64,000 bases of DNA, from positions 1,881,991 to 1,945,990 of the forward strand of contig JAEVLN010000012.1 in assembly GCA_018350325.1 (NCBI GenBank), written 5' to 3'. Made by a program: the position numbers and the translations under genes. The notes under the pieces were generated by a model. It saw only the letters and a list, made by a program, of their open reading frames with translations. It made no database searches and had not been told where the DNA came from. Within the stretch, counting starts at the first letter, position 1. Each line of letters opens with the position of its first letter. The DNA comes from Globodera rostochiensis. Lineage: Eukaryota; Nematoda; Chromadorea; Rhabditida; Heteroderidae. Shown here in pieces: positions 46,200 through 57,900 of the stretch.

Positions 46200-48846
46200 T
46201 TACAATTTACAGTCATGGGACAGTTTCCGCTCCAAATACGCAATGCGCTGCTCCAACTGCGGTACGGACACGGCACGCTGCCTTTCGTATGCCAACGCGT
46301 GCAGCAGTTCATTCTCGCGAAGCTCCAACTTCAACAAACGCTTCTCCGACTTTTGTTTGGCGTGCCTTAAAAGTTTCGGCATGAATCGATGCAAATTGAA
46401 AATTATATACAACAAAAAAAAATTTGTTGAACACGTACATGTGCATGGTGTGTAAGTTCTCCTGAAAAATCTGGTAGTCCGCCGGACATTCCTTCGCCCA
46501 TTGGCGCGCGTGCCCTCTCTCCGACTCCTCCACCGCGTGCAGCCGCTCCACCAAAGTCTGCTTCTCACAAAGCCACTCCTCCTGATCACTCTTCAGTGCC
46601 AACAGCACATCTGGAGAAAAAAGCATCGATTTAAGCAAAAGTTTACGTTTTTTTTAAATATTTTTCGGTTTCCAAAAACAAAACAAAAAAAAAATGCCCA
46701 CCTGAGGTCGGTCCGGACAGCACTTTGCTGTTTGAAGACTCAAAAAGCCTCGCATATTCAGCGACCTTTTCCTTCTCACTTTCGAGATTTCGACGAAGAA
46801 TGCCGTTTTGTTTGTACAAAGAAGCCAATTGCATCTCCAATCTGTCCTTTCCGTCAATCACCTTTGGGAGATGAACATCTTTTGCTCAACTTTTTATCAA
46901 GAATAGTAAAACCTCGGCAAAAAGCGAATTTCCTTGCCCCGCCGGCTTTGCTTCATTTTGAAATTTAAGTTCCTGCAGCTCATTTTGAAGCAGTGCAATC
47001 TCTTCAACCTGAAATTAAATTTACAGGCAAAGGCGGCTGCAAAAGTGCCTTTTGATCGTATTGTCTGTTGGAGTTGCTCTCTTGATCCTTCAACCGGGTG
47101 CGCAATTCGAGAATCTTCGACTTTTGCTGGGCATTTTGTTCCTCCAATTTTAGAAGTTCCTGAAAATAATAACGTTTTAGCCTCCGAAGCACGAAACGTC
47201 ATCCACCGATTAAAATTTCCTCCCCCCACCTGATGGGCCTTCTTCGACTCGTCCTCAGCCTTCCTGACCACCCTGTCATGCTTCTCCTGCAGCTCTCCGT
47301 GTTTAATCTCCAGCTCATCCAACTCAAATTGCAAGGTGAAGACGCGCTCTTGCGCATTCGCCCCCGTTGTCTGTGCCTCCTTCAGACTTCTGGCCAAATT
47401 GCCGATTTGCTCTTGGGCGGAAGTCAAATTGCCCTCCAAGAACGGATGTTGATCAGCAAATGGAAGAACACGATTAAGCCGGGACTTGAGCCTCAAAAAT
47501 GGTTTAAAATCTTTGCTCAAATAAACATAAAAAATAAGATTGAAATCATACAACTCGTTCGTCTTCAACAGATTGTTGTTCTCCTGCTCCCTCTTCAGAC
47601 ACAGCTCCTCCGCTTTGTCCTTTTCACGGCCAAACAGGTCGCGAATTTCCCGCAAAGACTTTACCTCCCTTTCGAGTGCATGAATGCGTACAACTTCATG
47701 CCCCCGCGGCGAAGTGACCACCTTTAGGGCAAAACGGGGGTTTAGCACCGGTTTGACAAACCAATGAAACTTTTGAATGAACACAAATCGGATCGGTGAA
47801 GAGAAAAGATTTGCAGCCCCAAGACCTTGTTGTACGACTGAGGCCAAACCCTCCGCCACGGAGACGATGAAAAGGGGAGAAAAAAGCCCCCCCCCCCCTC
47901 CCGGGGCGAAGCCATAATAAGGGGTGGATTAAGCGGGATCAAGGCCACTTTCCCATTCCATTCTCCCCTCTCCGCGACCATTGGAAGCCCTTCACCGCTT
48001 ACTTTGTGAATTGGGCTGTTCCCACAAGGAAAAAGCAGCAGCTTTCTGGCAGGGCATGGCTTTGGGGTGTGCGCAAAATTGGAGGGCTTCCGCTGGAGTC
48101 GCTGAACCTCCATGCCGTTCTCTTTGTCCTCGTCGCTGTCTTCAGTTCTTAGCTGCTGGCTGCTGTCGTTACTCAACAGTTTGGGCCATGGAACGAGCGA
48201 CCAACGGTGGCGATCGTCCAGACATTCAATCTAAAGAACATAAAAAACATTGTGAGTATTGGGTGTCCCCGTCCACCGCCCATACCACATGAGCAAAACG
48301 ACGTTGATGTTTGTCCTCCAATTGTTCGCAAATGGTCGAAAACGCCTCGGTCTGCAGCAAACGGAAAGTGTAAATCATGGCCATATGGATCTAAAAATTC
48401 TCTGAAATTTAAAAAAAAATCGGACTAAAATTGCCTTGGTCGCCTCGAACACATCGCCGCTCTCCGCGGCTTCTGCATTCAGTTGCGATTGGAATTCTTC
48501 GTCGAGTTCAAGCGCGATGAGAGCAATGGCATTGCGAAAGCCAAAGTTTGGGTTGACAACGAAGTTCGGCACGCCTACTTTCCTTAACGGAATTAATGAC
48601 CAGATATTCCAGTTGGATGATCAATTTTAAACAAAACAGAAGGACTTTTGAACAAATTCATTAGTCTAAATTTCACATGTAATTGGCCAAGATTGGCAAC
48701 AGATTGCGCACATCTTTCAGTGATTTGCAGTCTTCCAAACCAATTTTGGCGGCCAACAAATTATACTAAACTAACAAAATTGATAAAACTTTGTTAAAAT
48801 TTGTTTTTACAAATGCTAAAAGAGCGGCGATATTGGACTCGTCCAT
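46200..48846 (-). CDS. Coiled-coil protein, possibly LIN-5/NuMA- or Hook-like
   Basis: Start ATG at 48846 (MDESNIAALLAF), preceded closely by an AG acceptor. The N-terminal part (about 200 aa, helical) includes KSLKDVRNLLPILANY, FGFRNAIALIALELDEEF and MAMIYTFRLLQTEAFSTICE. A basic/Ser linker with EDSDEDKENG follows. From about 47720 on it is heptad-rich coiled coil: ALEREVKSLREIRDLFGRE, ELKHGELQEKHDR-like blocks, LLKLEEQNAQQKSKILELRT, LEMQLASLYKQNGILRRNLE. It ends ERQRAVSVPQLEQRIAYLER before the stop at 46200. A globular head, SP-rich hinge and long coiled coil resemble NuMA/LIN-5 or Hook proteins, but I see no decisive signature, so identity stays open. Exons are many and small; joins are approximate. 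Confidence 0.72.
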
Positions 48847-49694
48847 GTCGCCGGAATCTTTGAAAGTTTAAGATTGATGATGTTTTTTTAAACGATGTAA
48901 TCTTAAAAAACGCGCGTAGAGAATATATGGGAAATTAAATCTGCCGTTTATGTGTGCCAGAATCGGCCGGCGCTTCGCTAAAAAGGCAGTGAAAGCAAAA
49001 GAAACATAGGCCACATTCAGGGCCCCGTAGTCCAAATCCTGGTATTTTTGGAAATCCCAGGACTATCAGAATTGACCCGGCCCGGGTCCGAGAGAACTGA
49101 AAAAAGGCGTCACCAAGCAACAAAATTCGAATGGTGACAGATCGCCATACTTGAAGCTCTTTGAATTTTGGATCAATTTTCTTAACAAAAAAGGTAAAAT
49201 GATGCGTAGAAATCCGAACTCAGTTTTTGCGTAGGTTGAATCCCTAATCCGAATTTGTTGAATTCTTTTAGAACTAAAAAAATTGTTTTTTAAAAAGGGA
49301 GATTTGTTCGAATTCGGTTAAGGATTTAACCTACGCAAAGATTGAGCTCGGATTCGTGCTCTAAATACGCATAATTACCCTAGAAAATTTACATCTTGAT
49401 TTTTTAGTAGCACATTTTCGGCGGGAACACAAAGTGGACCATTACCAGAAAATGAAAACGAAACTGATTTTATTAACCTAGGTATGTAAATGGTGCTGAA
49501 ATGGCAAATATTCAGACGCTGAAACGTGCGTGCCTTGACCGCTAGATTCCGAACTAAAAAGAGCCATAAACTTTCGAAACTCTCGCTTTCCTCTAACTTA
49601 TATCTCCAAACACTGTTTTTTAATTTAAAGAAATTTAAAAAGTTATAGATATTTTCTCCATCTACAAACAATTATTGTGACGGACATCTGCAAA
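48847..49694. other. Intergenic with a MITE-like element
   Basis: Divergent promoter region between the coiled-coil gene and the small membrane-protein gene. Holds an inverted-repeat element at 49202-49372. No gene seen. Confidence 0.5.
49202..49372. mobile_element. MITE-like inverted-repeat element
   Basis: Imperfect terminal inverted repeats: ATGCGTAGAAATCCGAACTC with TTTGCGTAGGTTGAATCC on the left, and their reverse complements on the right (GGATTTAACCTACGCAAAGA, GAGCTCGGATTCG, TACGCAT). The total is 171 bp with an AT-rich centre and no coding capacity. Clear target-site duplication was not seen. Confidence 0.7.
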
Positions 49695-50303
49695 ATGTTT
49701 CTTCATCATCGTCGAATGTTGCTTCTTCTGCCGTTGTTCGCTTTGTGTTTCGCTGCCCCTCCGTCTAATTATGGCACGTCGGTGAAACTCGAAGGCATCA
49801 GTACGGAAAAGAACGGACTCTCCGCGACTTACCAGACGTCCAGCGAAATGGATGACTGCGTTGCTACTCTTCAGGAGTTTTTCGGTGACAACATCAACGA
49901 TAGCGAAGTCGGCGGGAATGGCAGTGACAGCACCAACAACGCTACGGAAGTTGACCACGGTTTGTTTGGGATATTTTGTGGCATTTGAATTCCTTTACAA
50001 ATTAGCCATTTTTCAAAATATAAGGGGCAAAAACTATAATATGACGAATTTTACAACATTTTGTTTGTTTAGTTACTTCCAATTCGACTTCACTGCTGTA
50101 TGAGCTTTGTGCAGAAGCTGAAAAAAGTTTGTTTCGGTTAAATTTAAAAATCTTTTTGTGTAATTTTAGTCCTCCTCAACCGCAAAAAAGAAGCACTTCT
50201 TCAAAAGCGTGTAGTCACGGCAGTTTTCTTTTTGCTCGCCTTCTGTCTTCTCTGCGTCATGTACTACTGCCGCTCCAATCGGAACTCTTCCACCGGTGGG
50301 TGA
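49695..50303 (+). CDS. Small type I membrane protein, unknown family
   Basis: Not recognised. Exon 1 starts at ATG 49695 with a signal peptide (MLLLLPLFALCFAA). A Ser/Thr/Asn-rich outside part follows, with possible N-glycosylation sites (NDS, NGS, NNAT) and one Cys. A phase-1 intron (about 49960-50169) joins to LLNRKKEALLQKR and a membrane helix TAVFFLLAFCLLCVMYYC. The end is a short RSNRNSSTGG tail, stop at 50303. Total about 130 aa. The join is in phase with normal splice sites. The two-exon plan with a phase-1 intron resembles the small secreted-protein genes, but the VFIDAVP motif is absent. Confidence 0.72.
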
Positions 50304-51043
50304 GACGGAGACGACGAATTTGCTGAGGGAACTGAACATATTTTATCGCACCCAAGATTTTCTGACTTTTTTTCTAACAACTCAACCACCATTTCAGCAC
50401 TTATTGTTAGTTTTCTTCTTCCCATTTTTGTTTTCCGTTTGATCAATCACTTTTTTGATCATTTTTCTCTGATTCCTCTTTGTGTACGCATAAAGAATAA
50501 ACTTATTCGAAATTTACCAAAGTTCAAGTAATTTTACTATATGTATTTAATAGAGGGTAGTTCACGGTCTTTTTAAACCGGGATCCCGGTTAAACCGGTT
50601 TTAGGCCGATATTAGAAAAAATGTCGAGGTTTTGCCAGTTGAAGAATTTTGGCTTCTTGCTTAGCCGACGAAATGTCATCCCGCCGAAATTTTACAATTG
50701 GCGGGGTTTTTGTAGTTTTGGTCAGTTACCGATCCATTTCAAGTTCTGCTTACCGACTTTCAAACAAAAAGATGCTCTCATCGATCATCGCTTAAAAAAA
50801 TATAAGGGTTGAACATTTTTTATCGGCTAAATAAAGAGTGCAAATGAGGCTTTCAGACAGAAATGAGGGCTTTTTCCTGGCTTTTGAACATTTTCATTTG
50901 GCATCTCTGGTTTTCTGCCAGCTTTGAGCATTTTTCACACAGTCGACAACTGAGTTCCCATTGAGAGGACATTTCAGTCCAGAGCTCATAACTTTCTTCG
51001 CAGCAGCTTCCGCGCATGCTAATAGAGCATTTTTTGGGGTTCC

Positions 51044-51213
51044 ACCCAACTCATCCATCCCATCTTCATCCATATCCAACTCATCCATGGTTAGCTTCGA
51101 CTCTTCGAGATCTTTCGAGTGGCGTTAAGACTTACTAAATCGGTTAAGGTCGAAGCAAGTTATGCTCTATGGATGAGTTGGATATGGATGAGATGGGTAT
51201 GGATGAGTTGGGT
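51044..51213. repeat. Inverted repeat with 45-bp arms
   Basis: Left arm 51044-51088 and right arm 51169-51213 are reverse complements with one or two small differences; the arm reads ATGGATGAGTTGGATATGGA and so on. The 80-bp centre is unique. It ends about 55 bp before the ING start codon. Confidence 0.88.
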
Positions 51214-51246
51214 TTACCCCCATTTTTGGTAAACCCCATAAAAGTC

Positions 51247-51259
51247 TTTCTCATTTCAG
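51247..51259 (+). promoter_or_regulatory. Candidate spliced-leader acceptor of the ING gene
   Basis: TTTCTCATTTCAG, a near-perfect nematode acceptor, lies nine bases before the start codon with no upstream coding exon, as expected for trans-splicing. Confidence 0.55.
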
Positions 51260-51268
51260 TAGAAAAAG

Positions 51269-52602
51269 ATGGCTGACATTTACGAGAAATGTCTAAAGAA
51301 TGCACGGCCAATTCAACAAAAAATGGAGGAAAATTTGTACAACATCAGAATTTTGGACGCAACAATCAAACAGATCGAAAAGGAGCTCAAACAAAAATTG
51401 AACCAAATGGCAAATACGTTGAAGAAGACGAGCAAAGACGAACGAAGGCGGCAATATGAGGCGATTGAAAAACTTTATGAAAGGTTTTATCGTTACCAAT
51501 AGCGATGTAAATTGCTTTTAAAAATTCGATTTTTTGTTAAAAAAAAACATTTTCACCTGGGCGACCAGATTTTCGTCTTGTTCAATCCTAAATTTTTGTT
51601 TTATTTTAACCTTGAATAAATTCGCTTAAGGGCGAAGAATTTGAGCGATGATAAAATCCGGCTTGCTGAGAGCAACTACGAGATGGTGGACGTGTTCATC
51701 CAAAAGTTGGACAAGGAGACGAGCAGTTTTAACTCTTACGCCGAATGCGTTCAGCAATCAAACGGAAGAACTCATTCTTCGGCAGGAACTTCGAAAGAGA
51801 GCACTGAAGGTGAGCAAATGACTGCTATAAATATGAGGTATTTTGGTCGGTTTCGAAGATTTTTTGAGAGTTTTGTATGGGCATTTCTTCGTCCTCTTAC
51901 ATTTCTAATTATATTTGTTTAGTTAAAGCCAGAGCAGAGGAACAACAGCCCGCTGTGAACAGAAGACGAGGAACGGCGCCGGCGTCGTCGTCGACGACCA
52001 GCTCCCAATCACTGAAGAAGGGCACGGCGGGTCGAACGAACGCCAAAGAGATGGCCAATTTGGGTGAGAGGATTGATTGTCCGAGCTGTTTAGGTTACAT
52101 CGTTTTCACATTTGAGTGAAAAATGAGGCCACAGAACCGGACAACATCGGTGCCAAAGGGGACATGCCAATTGATCCGAACGAGCCCCGTTACTGCTTCT
52201 GCCAACAGGTGAGTGTTTTTGGCTAAACAAAGAAAAGAATCAAAGGTTAAAAAAATAATAAAATATTTTTTGATGTATAAAAACACTAAAATAAAAAAAT
52301 AAGTTTCCCGGAAAAAAAGAAGAGTAACAAAAAAATTTTCAGATTAATATGAGATTTGTTTTGAGCTTTTGTGCCCACTTTCTGCTTTTCAGGTATCTTT
52401 CGGCCACATGGTTGCCTGTGACAACAAGGACTGTCCCCTGGAGTGGTTCCACTTCGACTGTGTGGATCTGAAGGCGTCGCCGAAGGGCAAATGGTTCTGT
52501 CCGAAGTGTCGCGGCGATGACAGAGACTCGACGCGACGCCAGCAGCAACAGACAAAGACGCCGAAAAGCGGCGCAAGGGGCAAGGACATTCCGGCCAAAT
52601 AG
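51269..52602 (+). CDS. Inhibitor-of-growth (ING) family PHD-finger protein
   Basis: Reader subunit of histone acetyltransferase or deacetylase complexes; the PHD finger binds H3K4me3 in the nucleus. The N-terminal coiled coil starts [20 protein letters not shown] and includes [20 protein letters not shown] then [20 protein letters not shown], the ING dimerisation domain. A Ser/Thr/Arg-rich linker follows ([17 protein letters not shown]). The C-terminal PHD finger is complete: [40 protein letters not shown]. Metal ligands Cys4-His-Cys3 and the Tyr/Met/Trp cage (Y, M, W) are present. A basic tail ends at 52602. Which ING subtype it is (1/2-like by the finger) cannot be settled here. Confidence 0.92.
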
Positions 52603-53054
52603 TGAACGCGGGGAGGGGGGAGGACGCGAACGCGGGCCTGAACATTTTATTTGTCTCCAATTTTCATTGCAGCAATCCTTTGATGAACAATGTAGATTTC
52701 AGATTTATTTTGGTGTTTCCTTTTATAAACTAATCGTTTATGCAACTTTAAATTTTTTATTACATTTTTCTGTGTTCAACTCCAAACAGGTGAGTGATCT
52801 GGTCGACCATAAAATTAGTTTTTAATTTTTCAAATTTCCCCTGACGGCCCCTAGCGACATCGCGGGCCACCCTCCCTACGCCTTACCTTCCTGGAATTTC
52901 TAAATCTGCTCATGTCGGCTTCAATGCCGCCTAACCCCTCCCCTAGTGAATACAATACAAATATAGTAGATACGGGCCTGGGCTTTGTTTATGCTAAATA
53001 AATAATAACAATAGAATACGTTGAGGAAATTTCTTTGGGTGATTATTTGTGAGG
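52603..53054. other. Intergenic, convergent 3' ends
   Basis: 3' UTRs of the ING gene (left) and the GET2 gene (right). No gene seen. Confidence 0.5.
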
Positions 53055-53906
53055 TCACAGAAGTGAGACAATGTGCGGGTGAAGGGATTTGGACAGAATG
53101 AACAGCCAATGGGTCACCAAAAAGGCGAATGCCATGCAGCAGAAATCGGTGATAAATTGCCAAAGAATGTGCAAAGTCAGCGCGGCCAACCGCACAAATC
53201 GTTCATTAAGGCCACAGACGAGCAAACAATTGAAGATGATGCCGTCGCTTGAGCAGGGCATGGCATCGTTTGGAAAGCGGAGGTGCAAAAGGAGTTGGTA
53301 AGAAGCGAAAAGGACGACAAAAGTCAGTGCCACAAAGCGCACCAGGTCGAACTGGACGAGCAGACGCAGCACAACACCGACCAAAGATGTGATGAGCCAT
53401 CGGTGACGCTCGAAGCACTCATGGACAAAATCCCGACCGTGCTGCACAGAATCGGTCTAAACGAGTTCACTGAAGTTGAACAGTCTCAACAATTAGGGAG
53501 CAAACTTAACAACACCCAGCCCCCTCCCCATACAACGTCACTAAATTTGTGGCTCTTCAAAAATCAGACTATTCGAACGGTTACGACTTCCCAGCCGTTT
53601 GAGAAGCTTCCACAAAAAGTTGCGGCGTTGTTCCCACAACTTTACCTGGACAAAAAAGTCAGATGGCACATTTCTTTCGCAGTTCGCCAACGCTTCGCCC
53701 TCCCCAAATTGGTCATCGCCCTCTTTCCCGTACATTCCCTCAATTGTTGGTGCCTGTCTCTTCTCGCCCCCACTTGGACCAGACAAAATCTTTGAGAGTC
53801 GACCCTCAGCATTTTGCAGAATTCTCTTTCGACGGCGTTCACGCAAATCTGCCGCAGCTGTGCTCGTAGACCCGAGAGAGTTCTGTGTGGTCAACGACAT
53901 TTTCAT
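53055..53906 (-). CDS. CAMLG: GET2/CAMLG homologue (tail-anchored protein insertion receptor)
   Basis: ER receptor subunit that, with WRB/GET1, takes tail-anchored proteins from TRC40/GET3. Exon 1 (ATG 53906, alternative 53900) carries the diagnostic basic GET3-binding start LRERRRKRILQNAEGRLSKI with LSGPSGGEKR. Exon 2 (53055-53440) has about three membrane helices: WLITSLVGVVLRLLVQFDLV, FVALTFVVLFASYQLLLHL, and LHILWQFITDFCCMAFAFLV. The end is at 53055. Shorter linker than human CAMLG, but the same order of basic helix, linker and three TMs. An AG acceptor lies just before the ATG (ATTAATCAG), consistent with SL trans-splicing, and MRPS18C ends only 173 bp upstream. Confidence 0.85.
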
Positions 53907-54079
53907 TCTGATTAATTTTATTGTTATATTCTGAACAGAATGCAAAAACAGAAGACGGTGTAACAATAAATTTGCCCACAACGAATGAACTCAAAGGACG
54001 TTTGGCTGATAAAATGCAAACATTTAACACAAATATGTTGGCTAAAGTTACAACGGTTCATAAAAACAACACATGCCGA

Positions 54080-54651
54080 CTAATCGTAAGAGTGTGGTCT
54101 GATCGCCTTCAACGGGTCGAACAACTTCGGGTCCCGCAAATATTTGGCGTCCTTCACCAACACCGGCATATATCCCGCCTTGCGACTGTGTGCGATCGTG
54201 CTCAGCAGTGTCTTGTACTGTTTATTGCACAGCCCGGTGACGTGCTGATCGTACACGCGTCCGCTGAAGTTGGAGACGAACTGTTGGAGCAACCGCGCGT
54301 TCTTGTAATCCAATCGGACGCCCAACGCGCACAGCAGACACTTCCGATCGGCACGCTCAAACGGGTTGAAGCCCAGCTGAATTGGCGCGTCGGGGTCAGA
54401 CGGAAACAGCTGTTTTGTGTTATCGTCCGTCGATTGTTCCACTTTTAGCAGACTGGTCCGGACCTCTCCGAAGTCGATCTAAACCAGCACTTAAATGGAC
54501 GAATTCTCTGTGATTAGGCGTGATATGAAAATTGCCAACTCACCGGCGACGCATTGTAATAGGCAGTGGCTGGGCGAGTCTTTAGACTGCTACGTGCTTT
54601 TCGCATAAAACGGCATGGGGTAAACAAAACGCTTGGCTTAGGCGTTAGCAT
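54080..54651 (-). CDS. MRPS18C: Mitochondrial ribosomal protein S18C
   Basis: Small-subunit mitochondrial ribosomal protein. Exon 1 (54544-54651) encodes a basic, Ser/Thr-rich leader (SVLFTPCRFMRKARSS) fit for mitochondrial targeting. After a short intron, exon 2 (54080-54478) gives the bS18 core CLLCALGVRLDYKNARLLQQ, FVSNFSGRVYDQHVTGLCNK and GYMPVLVKDAKYLRDPKLFD. The length (about 165 aa) is normal. The start codon directly follows TTTTCACATTTAAGG, a likely trans-splice acceptor. It lies between SMC2 (258 bp upstream) and GET2 (173 bp downstream) on the same strand. Confidence 0.93.
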
Positions 54652-54909
54652 CCTTAAATGTGAAAAAATAAATACAATAAAATTACGCCCCGCAGAAAGA
54701 ACATAAATAATCTCTGTGAATTAATGACACTCGAGGACAGTGGCCAATTTAAGCCGTAAAATCAAAATGTTACGCACATGTTACATTCATTTGAATGCAT
54801 GGATGGATACATAGGTTAAGCGAACAATGAATCAGAAAGGCAATGAGATACAACACAAAAAATGTACGGTCAAAAATGGATCAATCAAAATCAAAGAAAG
54901 ACGTCGGCG

Positions 54910-57900
54910 CTAAGTGTGCCTGTTTTCTGTTCGCGTCACAACAGAGCGGCCATCCCGGAAGTTCACGCGGTACACCACATTCGCGTTGTCGAAAAAGCCT
55001 TGTTTGAGCGACACAACGATGAACTGTAGGAGCAATGATAAAATATATTACAGTGATATTTTACGAAAATGAATCGACGAATTTTTCCGGTCAAATCAAA
55101 ACCCTGCCAAATGTTGTTCTTGATGGAAAATCAAACAAATCACCGAAGAAAGCAAACCTGGCTCTCACTGAAGTGGTTTTTGATCATCTTTCCAATGTTT
55201 TCGGTGTGTGAAATGTCCAAAGCGGCGTCAATTTCGTCCAGAATGTAGAAGGGAGCCGGCTTGAACTTGAGCATCGCCAGGATCAACGACAGGGCGACCA
55301 AAGAACGCTGGCCACCAGAGAGTTCGGCCAACGAGTCCTTATTCTTCCCATTAAAGGCCACTCTCACTTCCAGACCGGCAAGACAATTTTGGGCGCCAGA
55401 CGGAGGGACGAGTTCGGCCGAAGCGCCGGGGAGCAAAGTTGAATAAATGGAACTGAAATCCTGAAAATAAAGAAAATCAATGGCAAATTCATTTTTTTAT
55501 GCATTAGGAAAAATCCTAACAATTGACACTTACCGCAGTGATTTTTTTGTGCGCGGTTAGCAGTTCTGTGCGCTTCTTTTCATCAAGCTGCTCAATAGCG
55601 TCATAAAGTTGTTTTTTGTCCTTCTCCAACTGCTGTCTTTTGTTTAGAAGTTCATTTAACTGTAAAAAAATGATTTTAAAGAAATCAATGCTTTTTTTGT
55701 CGTTTGGGGCAATTTCACGACGGATTCTAGTGATGGGCTTGTCCAACCCCAACCAACCACACCTCATTTTCTGCAGTCCCCAACGAATCCATTGCCTTCG
55801 GATTCACTGTTCTCAGCAACTCTTTCGTGCGGGCCTTACGCTCGTCCAACTCGCGCTTTCCAATCTCGTAGCTGTAGTCGCGGAAGTCGTAGGCTGACCC
55901 ATCGACACCGAAGCGCTGCTTCTCCTCGGCTATCCAACTGTGCGTCTTCTCCAACTGCTGCATGCGTTTGGCAAATTCAGTTGCATTTTTTGCCGCCTCC
56001 TCCCCGTCACGCCTTTTTGACTCGAATTTGGCCTCCAATTGGCGAACTCGCTTCTTCAACTCTTCAATTTCTGTGGTTTTCGTGCGGATTTGTTTCTCTT
56101 GCGAACGTAACTCCTTGTTGTACATCTCCAATTCCTGTTGCGCCTGTTTGACTTTGTCCTGTGAGAGCAATAAAATTAAAAAAAATCATGATACTAAACT
56201 ACTAACTTTATTTCCCATCACAATCTCATTGTATAGGCCAATCTCTCTCCGCATTGCGTCAATTCTCGCATTCATCTGCTCAATTTCGTGCTCATCCTCC
56301 TTTATTGAGTTCTCCAGTGCGCCAATTTCCTCTCTGAATCATATTATAAAAATTTGACTATTTTTTTTATTATTGGTAGACCTCAGCCCCGCCAGCGATT
56401 CCTTAATGCTCGAAAATGTGCCCTTCAACTGCTCCAATTCCTTCTGTGCATTTGCTAACTCATTTTGTGCCGTTCTCTTCTCATTCTCTCGAAATGCCCC
56501 CTCATTAGTCTTGCGCCCCTCCAACTCTTTGACCCTTTTCGTCAAATTGTCAATTTCTGGCTGCAACTTTTCGATTATGGCATTGGCCTCTGCAACTTCG
56601 TCCTCCAATCGCGCAATTTCCCCACGTATCACTTCCGCCGGCGTATTCTTCAACTCTTCATTAACAGCGTCAAGACGTTTTTGTTGAACGATTAATTGTC
56701 CATTCAGTTGATCGTATTGTTGACGAAGAGGCTTCAGCCTTGCAAGCTCCCCTAAAATGTAATCATTTTTAACCTATGGTCTACACTAGCTCATAAAAAG
56801 ATCACTTTCTGTTGCGCCAATCCGATGATCAATCTCTCTGATCCTCTCATATTGCCCGCTAATTTCGTTCAGTGCAAGCAAAATTGACGCGTCTGGCCTC
56901 CGAAATCCACCAGTGAGCACACCGCTCGGTTTGAAGTCCTCCCCAGACAATGTTACCGTTCGGCAATGGACGTTCTTGTCGAAGGTCAGCTGCTTGGCCT
57001 GATCCATGTCCACACAAATCTTAAGAAAGGATAGTAAAATTGCACACACTAATCGAACATATATCAGAATTGACAACGCCATGCCATTAAATCACTGAAT
57101 TCACCAGGCAATTTCCAAAAATGCTGAGTATGGCGAGTTCTATCTCCCGCTCGTAGTTGATCAGCTCCTTCGGGAAGAACACGCTGTCTTCGCCCACCAT
57201 ACGCTTCGCCTGCCCAATCTGTCGCTGGTCGAGCACTGTTGCGCTGGTCTTGTCCAGCGGAATCATCGTCACCCGCCGGGGCAAACCCGCCCGGAGCAAC
57301 GCCTCTCCCGTCTTCACTTGGTCAATAACAATGTTGAACAGCTAGAAGTCCGATTGGAATTCAACCGGTGTTCCCATTGTATCACTTTCACTCACTCTGC
57401 CGCCCGCCACCACTTCCAACGCCGTCGCATATTTCGCCTCGCACATTTTGAACAATTTGGCGACGACGCCCTTCACTTTGCTTCTGTCAAATCCGTTGTA
57501 GGGCGTTGTGTAGTCAAAGCGGAGTTTGTAATTTCTTAAAAAGTAAATTGGTCAAAGCAGCAAACACTTGTCAAACAAAACAAACCTGGCCTCAAACCTG
57601 TCCAACTCTTGCGCACATTTTGTCCTTTCATTAGCCAACTGTGTTCGCTCTTGCTCAAGCCGATTTTCCAGCTCAGGCTCATAGTTTAAGTCCCGCAACC
57701 TTTGCTGAAAATAATTTATTTGAAAAGGGCAATCGTCAAAGTATTTCCACCTGAAGCTGAGCAATTTCCGCTTCCAACTTCTGTTTGTTGTCATGTTGGG
57801 TACCAGAACGACGAGAAATTTGCTGAAGTTCATTTCTTTTCTTCGACAATGTCTTGTTCAATTGCCCAAGTCGCATTTCGGCTTTTTTCACGTTTGTTTG

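Larger units (their letters stand above)
50304..51268. other. Intergenic with an inverted repeat
   Basis: AT-rich; includes a perfect-arm hairpin at 51044-51213 and GGTTTAAACC-like palindromic sequence near 50574-50602. No gene seen. Confidence 0.45.

Noticed and set aside
47500..47560. Coding continuation YDFNLIFYVYLSKDF within the coiled-coil gene
   Set aside because: Hydrophobic, AT-rich stretch between GT and AG; better read as an intron between KTNEL and FLEGNLTSA.
50894..51088. Minus-strand frame with MDELDMDEDGMDELGG
   Set aside because: Translation of the left arm of the inverted repeat plus flanking DNA; no signal or domain.
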